This document shows positions 14,178-20,156 of a stretch of 20,156 nt of DNA, one piece after another; position 1 is the stretch's first letter, and every line of letters starts with the position of its first letter. The notes beneath the pieces are model-generated. The model made no database searches, had not been told where the DNA came from, and saw only the letters and a list, made by a program, of their open reading frames with translations. The stretch comes from Nanobdellota archaeon (lineage in GTDB: Archaea > Nanobdellota > Nanobdellia > Woesearchaeales > GW2011-AR15). Made by a program: the position numbers and the translations under genes. Where the stretch lies: positions 1-20,156 of the forward strand of contig JAHIYL010000165.1 in NCBI GenBank assembly GCA_018815145.1. Direction: 5' to 3'.

Positions 14178-15197
14178 ATGAAAAAAAGAATATTGTTTCA
14201 AAAAAATATGCAGCGGAAATTTTTAGAAGATTCAATTAACGCATTAAACCTAAACTGGAATGAATTGTCAGAAAAATTGAAGATTATCCATAGCACTCTA
14301 TCAAAAACATATAGGTTTGAAAAATCAAGACTTCCATATCCAATAGTAAAGAAAATTTGTCGATTAACCAATCAACATCCAAATGAAATATTATTAGAAT
14401 ACAACGGCAAAATCACAAATGACGGAATAATCAAACCAAGAAAAGTAATTGGTGAAAAAAGGAAAAAATTAGAAGAAATAAACATATTATTCACTCAAAA
14501 AGCATATGACATCTCCCTAAATAACATTTCGTTTAGTAAAGCTGACAAAAAAAAAGGAATAATACTGCCAACAAAAATTTCACCCTTACTCGCAGAAGAA
14601 ATTGGTATGCATTTAGGAGACGGATATTTATCTGTCTCCAAATATGAATATAGGCTGAAAGGAAACAAACAAGATGAAAAAGAATATTATGATCATTTCA
14701 TAAAAAAATTATTCAAAGAATTATATAATCTCAATGTAAATCTCAAAGAATATGATTCCACATATGGCTTTGAAATTAACTCAAAAGCAATTCATCAATT
14801 CAAATCTAAAGTGCTAAAAATTAAAACTGGAAAAAAAGATAATATAGGTATTCCTGAGATACTAAAGATAAATGATAAAATTATTTTAAGTTCTCTACTA
14901 AGAGGAATTTTTGATACCGACGGAAATATTTATTTTTTATCAAGATATGGATACAAGAATTATTATCCACGAATCTCAATAGGTCAAAAATCAGAAAAAC
15001 TTATAAAAGACATAAATTTCATTCTCAAAATGTTTGGGTTCAATCCCAGTATTCATGTAGGAACAGATTTTTCATCGATTTGTCTATATGGGTATAGTTC
15101 CCTAAAAAAATACATGGAAGAAATTGGTTTTAAAAATCCAAAACATATTAAAAAAGTGAACCTGTGGATAAAATCATATCCAAATTTATGGCGATAG
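14178..15197 (+). CDS. LAGLIDADG homing endonuclease with N-terminal HTH, 339 aa
   Basis: Two LAGLIDADG motifs are visible: EEIGMHLGDGYLS (about 140-152, Asp147) and LLRGIFDTDGNIYF (about 240-253, Asp248). These place the two catalytic acidic residues about 100 residues apart, as in single-chain enzymes that cut long DNA targets. Residues 15-70 form an XRE-like helix-turn-helix (NWNELSEKLKIIHSTLSKTY, then PIVKKICRLT). The gene is AT-rich even for this window. It stands directly before tRNA-His on the same strand, and its last codons TGG CGA TAG are the first bases of the tRNA, so its stop codon lies in the acceptor stem. Homing endonucleases often sit in introns of RNA genes; here the gene lies outside the tRNA body. 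It may target that tRNA locus (inference). The catalytic residues look intact. Confidence 0.9.
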   Translation: MKKRILFQKNMQRKFLEDSINALNLNWNELSEKLKIIHSTLSKTYRFEKSRLPYPIVKKICRLTNQHPNEILLEYNGKITNDGIIKPRKVIGEKRKKLEEINILFTQKAYDISLNNISFSKADKKKGIILPTKISPLLAEEIGMHLGDGYLSVSKYEYRLKGNKQDEKEYYDHFIKKLFKELYNLNVNLKEYDSTYGFEINSKAIHQFKSKVLKIKTGKKDNIGIPEILKINDKIILSSLLRGIFDTDGNIYFLSRYGYKNYYPRISIGQKSEKLIKDINFILKMFGFNPSIHVGTDFSSICLYGYSSLKKYMEEIGFKNPKHIKKVNLWIKSYPNLWR

Positions 15198-15223
15198 TGG
15201 TGTAACCTGGCAGCACTGAGGAC

Positions 15224-15243
15224 ACTAATTGAATTAGCCTCAT
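15224..15243 (+). other. predicted tRNA intron 1 (position 32/33)
   Basis: Bulge ACA (15222-15224) and bulge ATT (15242-15244) flank a 4-bp helix GAGG/CCTC (15218-15221 with 15238-15241). The intron's own hairpin is CTAAT/ATTAG (15225-15229 with 15233-15237). Archaeal splicing endonuclease cuts between the second and third bulge bases, which gives exactly 15224-15243. Confidence 0.8.
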
Positions 15244-15248
15244 TGTGG

Positions 15249-15264
15249 ATTGCCAAAAGCAGAT
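15249..15264 (+). other. predicted tRNA intron 2 (canonical position 37/38)
   Basis: After intron 1 is removed, loop bases C32-U33-G34-U35 pair with GCAG (15259-15262). Bulges GGA (15247-15249) and AUA (15263-15265) flank this helix, with the anticodon stem as the outer helix. The cut sites give a 16-nt intron at the common 37/38 position. Confidence 0.8.
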
Positions 15265-15329
15265 ATCCTCTAGTCCGGATTCAAATTCCGGCTATCGCCC
15301 CATTTTATCATATTTTATTTAAAAAAAAA

Positions 15330-15337
15330 TTTAAATA
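15330..15337 (+). promoter_or_regulatory. TATA box for the Cys-rich protein operon
   Basis: TTTAAATA, placing a transcription start near 15359 and leaving a short leader that contains the ribosome binding site at 15367-15371. Confidence 0.45.
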
Positions 15338-15366
15338 ATACTATGCTATTTATACTATTATTTTTA

Positions 15367-15371
15367 GTGAG
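15367..15371 (+). promoter_or_regulatory. ribosome binding site pointing to an ATC start
   Basis: GTGAG (within AGTGAGGG) lies eight bases before ATC at 15380 and about 135 bases before the first in-frame ATG (15512), so it supports the early non-standard start. Confidence 0.5.
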
Positions 15372-15379
15372 GGATTAAA

Positions 15380-17482
15380 ATCAAATCAAAAAAATCTCAA
15401 CTGACATTTTTTGTTATTGCCGCGCTTATCTTAGCCACGATCACCGGAATATATCTTACATCCACTGCCAGGCAAAAGGAACGTTCATTTGAATCAGAAG
15501 GCAATTTGGCAATGCAGGCATCATATGACTCCATTGATAATTTTATTACCGGCTGCGTCAGGAAAGTAGCTGACGAAGCCATCCGAGAATACGGGCTTGA
15601 CGACAGCAAAAGCATCTTTTTAGAAGGTTACATTAAGGCAGGATTGCCATTATGCTTCGACGGTTTTAGGGTCTTCACAGAGCTAGGTTTCACTGTAACT
15701 GCCGGCCAACTCACTGTTTACTCAAAGATTACAGAGAACGCTGTGGTAGTGGATATTAAGTATCCGGTGGTCCTGGAAAGGCAGGATCAAAAATACAATT
15801 TCGAAGAGAAATCATATGTAGTCCGACGGACAACTTCTGTGGATTTTGTGCAGAACAGTCTATACACAACAACTTTGACATCTCAAAATGGCAATATGGT
15901 TATAAAGATCCCGTCTGGAACATCAGCAACCTTGAATGGCGAACAGGTCAGCCAACTCGGAATCAAGCTCATAGACAAGCATTTCGACGGGCTAGTGAAT
16001 AGTGTTGTTGCTGGAAATATTGTCTATGATGCTTTACCCGATGGAATAAAATTTTACCAGCCTGTAGATATATCCATTGATGTTAGGGCAAAGGATTATG
16101 CCCTTTATGTCAGTCAAAATTCGTTAAGCATTGGATGGTGGGACGAAAATTATAGATTATGGAAGAGTCTTGATACAACAGTAAAAGATGGGATTGCAAC
16201 AGCCAAAATAGACCATTTCACTAAGTTTACCATAGTGATATACTGTGATGGGGATTCTACACAAGAGATAATTGACCTTCCTAATCTTTTCAAGCAGAAA
16301 TACAGCTACATAACTCAGTATACTGATGGAGACAACACTTACTATACTTTTGATGCAGAGGATACAGTGTGTGATAAAGATGAAATATGGAAAATTGACG
16401 AAGAAGCGATAGTCCCCACTGAAAAGGAATTCAGGAAGATAGTGAGAGGAGAGTATCCAATGCTCGGCCCGACTGTGCAGGAATTGCCAGGAGAACTTTA
16501 TCAATTTGGAATAGATATGTTTCAATGTGACGAATCAGCAGTAGTGAATACATATTGCTGCTGTAATGATGATGGTTGCCTGGATGGCCCTATGTCAGAA
16601 CAGGAATGCTGGTCAAATGGAGATGAATATTATACAATAGATGATCCCGGTGCATATAATGATGAACAGATCCAGTTATATATTCAGCAAAAAGGGTTTC
16701 TAAATTATGACATCCTGACAGATACAGAAAAAGAGGAGCTTAAACCTTGCAGTGATTCATACCAACCCGATGAGAGGAAAATATTCGGTTATGATACCAG
16801 GGAATGCATAAGCGGAATCACCAGGCCGGGAAGCGACCCGGAACCCGGAATCCTTACAATAGAATTCAGTGGTGACGGGAGTGGCTGCATAGATGAAAAT
16901 GATCCTGGCTACATAAGGCCGACTTTCAATGGTGTGCCTGACTCATCAGGGAAATGCTCCATATTTAATACTCCTGAGACCTTTCCGACGGAAACTGATG
17001 GAATACAGGCCTCCAGTATAAGGATTGAGAAAGTTGAGGATCATGCCGCAATCGTGATTGAGTATGCAACATCAGAATTCGATGACAAGAGTTATTGTTC
17101 AAGATGCAGTGGACAGGTAATCCTCAATGGAGAAATGGGAGCAGGCATTGTTGCACAGGGATACTTGATGTGCAATACTGAAGACACTAACCTGATTGTG
17201 GACGGCGAATGCAAGAAATGCGAGGATAAGAATGGGCTTTATGTTGCATCTGGTTTCGCTGAAAGAACCGACTGCACCTGCACAAGGCAGAACGAGGGCC
17301 TGGTTTTCTGTGATTCAATGACAGCATGCCATGAAAATAAGCTCACTGACTGGAGAGATCTCAATTATGCACCTGGCTTTAGTGCAGACTTGCTGCAGAT
17401 GAATTGTGACTTGTGCAGGCAGGAGTCAGGATTATATTTCTGTGCAGTGCATGGCTTATTTGCGGAGAATGAAGCAGAATGA
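15380..17482 (+). CDS. Cys-rich membrane-anchored surface protein, about 700 aa, ATC start
   Basis: The frame is open from 15371. Translation from ATC 15380 gives (M)KSKKSQLTFFVIAALILAT, a Lys-rich KKSQ leader plus hydrophobic helix that closely matches the pilin-like genes at 2823 and 3350. The first standard in-frame starts (TTG 15497, ATG 15512) would delete the helix. The next segment (SIDNFITGCVRKVADEAIREYGL, continuing to CFDGFRVF and a Val-rich β region) resembles an N-terminal family I recall from DPANN archaea. The C-terminal 300 residues are rich in Cys (YCCCNDDGC, CSRCSG, CKKCED, CTCT, CDLC), about 26 Cys in total, suggesting an extracellular disulfide- or metal-stabilised region. 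The TGA stop overlaps the ATG of the next gene. Function unknown. Confidence 0.8.
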   Translation: MKSKKSQLTFFVIAALILATITGIYLTSTARQKERSFESEGNLAMQASYDSIDNFITGCVRKVADEAIREYGLDDSKSIFLEGYIKAGLPLCFDGFRVFTELGFTVTAGQLTVYSKITENAVVVDIKYPVVLERQDQKYNFEEKSYVVRRTTSVDFVQNSLYTTTLTSQNGNMVIKIPSGTSATLNGEQVSQLGIKLIDKHFDGLVNSVVAGNIVYDALPDGIKFYQPVDISIDVRAKDYALYVSQNSLSIGWWDENYRLWKSLDTTVKDGIATAKIDHFTKFTIVIYCDGDSTQEIIDLPNLFKQKYSYITQYTDGDNTYYTFDAEDTVCDKDEIWKIDEEAIVPTEKEFRKIVRGEYPMLGPTVQELPGELYQFGIDMFQCDESAVVNTYCCCNDDGCLDGPMSEQECWSNGDEYYTIDDPGAYNDEQIQLYIQQKGFLNYDILTDTEKEELKPCSDSYQPDERKIFGYDTRECISGITRPGSDPEPGILTIEFSGDGSGCIDENDPGYIRPTFNGVPDSSGKCSIFNTPETFPTETDGIQASSIRIEKVEDHAAIVIEYATSEFDDKSYCSRCSGQVILNGEMGAGIVAQGYLMCNTEDTNLIVDGECKKCEDKNGLYVASGFAERTDCTCTRQNEGLVFCDSMTACHENKLTDWRDLNYAPGFSADLLQMNCDLCRQESGLYFCAVHGLFAENEAE

Positions 17483-18396
17483 AAGAGACAATTTATCCGG
17501 CAATGCTCTTAATTCTGATAGCATGTGTCGCAGCATCTGGCTTTGAAGCCAATGTCTATGTCGTGGGGTTAAATTCACCTCTGGATGCAAAGGATTGCGG
17601 AATGAAATGCAAACTATATGATTTTAAACATGGACAATTATTCTATTGCCCTGAGGCAAATGTAGATATAGGCTGCCTTGGAAAGATTAAGCCTCATGGA
17701 TGCCCATCCGGCCCTGGCAACCTATGTAACAAATTTGCCGAGTACCTAAACAAGTGCATGACGGACCCAAACAGGCCGGACAAATCATTACAGTCTTGTA
17801 AAGATTATGCTAATTCACAGCTTGTAGCTCTTGCAACACCACAGCAATCAGCTACTTGCCAAACATATGCTCAGTATGGAACCAGTGTCAATCTTGGAGC
17901 TTATTGCGGGGATTTTCTGCCTGCAGATGCCTTTGAATATGCTGATGCTCAACAAAAATTTAATTCATTTTGCACAAATTTTGTTGGACAAAAAGCAATT
18001 GACTGCAAACCTTGGATGCAGATGACTTGCCAGGTGGTTTTTGACTGTATCAATAATCCTTGCCCCTTCTGCTCACCTACCAACACCAAAGAAGGAAGAT
18101 TTGTATCTTCCTACTGCACAACATGCACTTTTCCTGATGTTGAAGCCGCCAATCCTGAATTGCATACAAAGCCTGCAGGATATGAATTTATTGCTGGGTA
18201 TCATGATGCTGGAACCTGCTTAAGTGATGCGGAAATTGAATATCCTGAAGCAGGAAAAAGATGTTATCCAAACTGCCTGAGCGGGCAATGCTGCTCCAAA
18301 AAAGGAGGTGACTGTACATGCAGTTGTGATACTCAAAGACCAGTCCACATCGGCAAATGGTGCTGCTTAAACCCAACTAAAGGCACACTACCATAA
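17479..18396 (+). CDS. secreted Cys-rich protein, 305 aa
   Basis: The N-terminal MKETIYPAMLLILIACVAASG is a Sec-type signal peptide with probable cleavage after about residue 20. The mature protein has about 28 Cys, an even number, in patterns such as CGMKC, CPFC, CTTC, CCSKKGGDCTCSC and WCC. Multiple disulfides, or metal binding, are the likely reason. There is no further membrane helix, so it is probably secreted or held by a partner. The ATGA overlap with the preceding gene implies coupled synthesis with the other Cys-rich protein, and the two may interact. I do not recognise a family. Transcription probably ends before the insertion sequence that follows. Confidence 0.85.
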   Translation: MKETIYPAMLLILIACVAASGFEANVYVVGLNSPLDAKDCGMKCKLYDFKHGQLFYCPEANVDIGCLGKIKPHGCPSGPGNLCNKFAEYLNKCMTDPNRPDKSLQSCKDYANSQLVALATPQQSATCQTYAQYGTSVNLGAYCGDFLPADAFEYADAQQKFNSFCTNFVGQKAIDCKPWMQMTCQVVFDCINNPCPFCSPTNTKEGRFVSSYCTTCTFPDVEAANPELHTKPAGYEFIAGYHDAGTCLSDAEIEYPEAGKRCYPNCLSGQCCSKKGGDCTCSCDTQRPVHIGKWCCLNPTKGTLP

Positions 18397-18584
18397 GCAC
18401 ACAAATTTGATATCTTCTTCTGGGAGTCCTTCACAGAGAAGCAATTTAAAAACAGGACCCAGGACATATGGCTTTTGGTTATTAATGCAAAAAAAAGCGA
18501 ACCTGAACATAAAACTTGTCCCATAAAAATTGGATTACTGCAATGGAAAATTCAGCCAAATAATCCTCTTTAAATGCATTTATG

Positions 18585-18601
18585 ACCCAAGTTTGACAGT
18601 T
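18585..18601 (+). repeat. left terminal inverted repeat of the IS
   Basis: ACCCAAGTTTGACAGTT, an exact reverse complement of 20137-20153. It lies 36 bases before the transposase ATG. Confidence 0.9.
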
Positions 18602-18637
18602 AATTAGAAAAGTGTTCTTAAATTGTTTGAGTTTGCA

Positions 18638-20068
18638 ATGAAACAAACAAAATTAAGAACAAATAAAATAATTGTAAACAAGAATATAAGCTTTCCTATT
18701 GGAACAGTTTTAGCAGTCAAAAAATATAGCGAAAAATTAGATTTTGAGTATATATTCAGCAAATTTAAACAACGTGGGATTCCGCTCAAAGGTTTAATTG
18801 AAGCTTTAATTTCTTATAAATTATCTGAAAATCTTAGTCTTACACGAGGTAGTGATTGGATTAATAGAATTGAAGTTCTTAATGAATTTGATATTGAGTC
18901 TTTTGAACAAAAGACTTTATACCGTGCTATTGAAACAGTTGGTGCCAATTATCAAGAAATAATTCTTGATTTACAAGACATTCTTTTTTCTCAGTATAAT
19001 TTTGAACATACAGATATAAATATGGATTGGAGCAGTCTTATTCTTTGGGGAATAAAAGCAAGTATAGGTAGGTATGGATATAGCCGAGATCATCGTCCTG
19101 ATAAGAAACAAATAACTTTTGGAGTTACTGAACTTAGAAAACCAATTAATATCCCAATTGGTTTAACAATTGACAAAGGTAATGTTAATGATCAAAAACA
19201 TTTTCAGACAACATTTAATCAAGTAAGTGGTTGTTTGAAAACAAATTCTCTGGCAATTTTTGACAAAGGTGCCAATAGTAAAGAAAATCTTAATTCAGTT
19301 ATTGTTGCAAAAATGCAGTTTCTTACTGCTAAGAAATTGAATAAAAGTGATGATAAAATAATAAAACAATTCTGTAAAATGAAACCAGAATTAATTGATT
19401 CAGAAAAAGGTATTTATGGTATTAAAAAACAATATCCAAAAAGAACAAATTATTTGTTCTTTTCAAAAAAACTACAACAGGAAAATATTGCCAGTGCTTT
19501 ACGAAAAGCAGAGCGTCAATTAAAAGAAGCAAAAGAAATCGAATCTGCAAGTCTCAAAGGCAAAGCATTACCTAAAAGATTTCAAGTGAATAATATTTTA
19601 GTTAGCGCAACAATTGAATATCAGACAAAATTAAAAAATATGTCTGATGAACAAGCATTTGAGCTTGTAAAAAATGCAACAATAACTGGCAGAGAAGGAT
19701 TTTTTTGTCTTATGAGTAGCGAGAATTTGACACTTAAAGAAGCATTTATTCTCTATCGTGAAAAAGATTCAGTAGAAAAAATAATGCATTCTTTGAAAAA
19801 TGAAATTAATATCAAACCACTGCGTGTCTGGTCGGATAATAGTATTTATGGTGCTTTGTTAGTTGGATATTTAGCTCATTTAATCATATCGTTAATACGA
19901 TATGATGAACAAGAATTGAAAAAGTTTTCCACAAAATTCATCAAAATTAGCTTATCTAATTTGACAGTTACGGTTGAAAAATACAAAAACAACCAAAAAA
20001 GAAGAATTTATTCAAATTTTGACCTCATAAATGAATTAATTTGTTTACAAAATCAAGCAATTACTTAG
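18638..20068 (+). CDS. DDE transposase, IS1634/IS4-like, 476 aa
   Basis: The transposase performs cut-and-paste movement of the surrounding element. The start at ATG 18638 gives MKQTKLRTNK; an in-frame TTG lies 15 bases upstream. Numbered from that TTG, the first catalytic Asp is in DINMDWSS (Asp135), followed by the family hallmark YGYSRDHRPDKKQITFG and IPIGLTIDKGNVND. The second Asp is in AIFDKGANSK (Asp214). The YREK-type motif is Tyr378-x2-Lys381-x3-Glu385-x6-Lys392, with Lys in place of the usual Arg. The C-terminal IYGALLVGYLAHLI is also typical. No frameshift or internal stop is seen, so the gene looks intact and possibly active. Family assignment rests on these motifs. Confidence 0.94.
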   Translation: MKQTKLRTNKIIVNKNISFPIGTVLAVKKYSEKLDFEYIFSKFKQRGIPLKGLIEALISYKLSENLSLTRGSDWINRIEVLNEFDIESFEQKTLYRAIETVGANYQEIILDLQDILFSQYNFEHTDINMDWSSLILWGIKASIGRYGYSRDHRPDKKQITFGVTELRKPINIPIGLTIDKGNVNDQKHFQTTFNQVSGCLKTNSLAIFDKGANSKENLNSVIVAKMQFLTAKKLNKSDDKIIKQFCKMKPELIDSEKGIYGIKKQYPKRTNYLFFSKKLQQENIASALRKAERQLKEAKEIESASLKGKALPKRFQVNNILVSATIEYQTKLKNMSDEQAFELVKNATITGREGFFCLMSSENLTLKEAFILYREKDSVEKIMHSLKNEINIKPLRVWSDNSIYGALLVGYLAHLIISLIRYDEQELKKFSTKFIKISLSNLTVTVEKYKNNQKRRIYSNFDLINELICLQNQAIT

Positions 20069-20083
20069 AAAAATAGCAATAAT

Positions 20084-20101
20084 TTGGTGAAAAATCACCA
20101 A
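20084..20101 (+). terminator. hairpin after the transposase gene
   Basis: TTGGTGA (20084-20090) pairs perfectly with TCACCAA (20095-20101) around an AAAA loop, 15 bases after the transposase stop. It may end transcription or form part of the subterminal transposase-binding region. An ACTGTCAAA copy of the terminal repeat core overlaps its right end (20101-20109). Confidence 0.45.
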
Positions 20102-20136
20102 CTGTCAAATAGAAAAATGGGTTAAAATAGTTAGCA

Positions 20137-20153
20137 AACTGTCAAACTTGGGT
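20137..20153 (-). repeat. right terminal inverted repeat of the IS
   Basis: Exact reverse complement of 18585-18601. A partial extra copy of its inner part (ACTGTCAAA) lies at 20101-20109. Confidence 0.9.
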
Positions 20154-20156
20154 TAT

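Larger units (their letters stand above)
15191..15302 (+). tRNA. trnH: tRNA-His (GUG) with two predicted introns
   Basis: The acceptor stem GCGATAG (15191-15197) pairs with CTATCGC (15292-15298). The discriminator is C73 (15299), CCA is encoded (15300-15302), and a G at 15190 supplies the His-specific G-1. The D-stem is GTGT/GCAC; the T-arm is CCGGA-TTCAAAT-TCCGG (15275-15291). The anticodon stem GAGGA (15218-15222) pairs with TCCTC (15266-15270). The anticodon loop is assembled from C (15223), TGTGG (15244-15248) and A (15265), giving CUGUGGA with anticodon GUG at 15245-15247. Removing 15224-15243 (20 nt, position 32/33) and 15249-15264 (16 nt, position 37/38) leaves exactly 76 nt. Both sites fit bulge-helix-bulge geometry. 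A promoter would have to lie inside the upstream coding sequence; ATATTAAAAAAG near 15145-15156 is a candidate. Confidence 0.93.
18582..20156 (+). mobile_element. IS1634-type insertion sequence, right end at window edge
   Basis: A transposase gene is bounded by perfect 17-bp inverted repeats (ACCCAAGTTTGACAGTT at 18585-18601 and its complement at 20137-20153). The match extends to 19 of 20 bases if the next three on each side are included. The element is about 1.57 kb, in the range of this group. The window ends at or just after the right repeat, so a target-site duplication cannot be seen. It lies between the Cys-rich operon and whatever follows, and interrupts no visible gene. Confidence 0.88.

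Overview
This 20,156-base window is AT-rich archaeal DNA. TATA boxes lie about 25 bases upstream of start codons and several starts look leaderless. The tRNA-His carries bulge-helix-bulge introns, and many proteins begin with class III (archaellin/pilin-type) signal-like N-termini. The pilin-like and Cys-rich envelope families match what I recall from DPANN archaea of the Woesearchaeota/Pacearchaeota kind. That placement is from recall and was not checked by a search.

Layout. (1) 2-3865, plus strand: an operon entering from the left edge. It holds a calcium-binding TSP3-repeat membrane protein (partial) and four single-helix pilin-like proteins, with genes overlapping or nearly touching. (2) 11030 down to 3848, minus strand: a converging operon of six genes. 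Two are QVSMEF class III signal proteins, then come another pilin-like protein, a 1495-residue VWA protein, another single-helix protein and a DUF192 protein. The two operons meet tail to tail with an 18-base overlap. Together they look like a surface pilus or pseudopilus set with a giant VWA adhesin-like member. No motor ATPase, platform protein or prepilin peptidase lies in the window. (3) 11101-13794: an acidic soluble protein (plus), a two-helix membrane protein (minus) and an MscS channel (minus). A chain of four GC-rich hairpins lies between the last two. (4) 13795-15302: a GC-rich palindrome, a LAGLIDADG homing endonuclease gene, and a tRNA-His(GUG) gene with two predicted introns. The endonuclease stop codon lies inside the tRNA acceptor stem. 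(5) 15380-18396: two translationally coupled Cys-rich exported proteins, the first apparently using an ATC start codon. (6) 18582 to the right edge: an IS1634-type insertion sequence with 17-bp perfect terminal inverted repeats.

The most interesting points are the nested domain architecture of the VWA protein (a sandwich domain inside the VWA domain, and a tandem repeat inside the sandwich domain), the two-intron tRNA-His whose anticodon-stem strand has two competing partners, the endonuclease/tRNA overlap, and the hairpin chain at 12512-12694.
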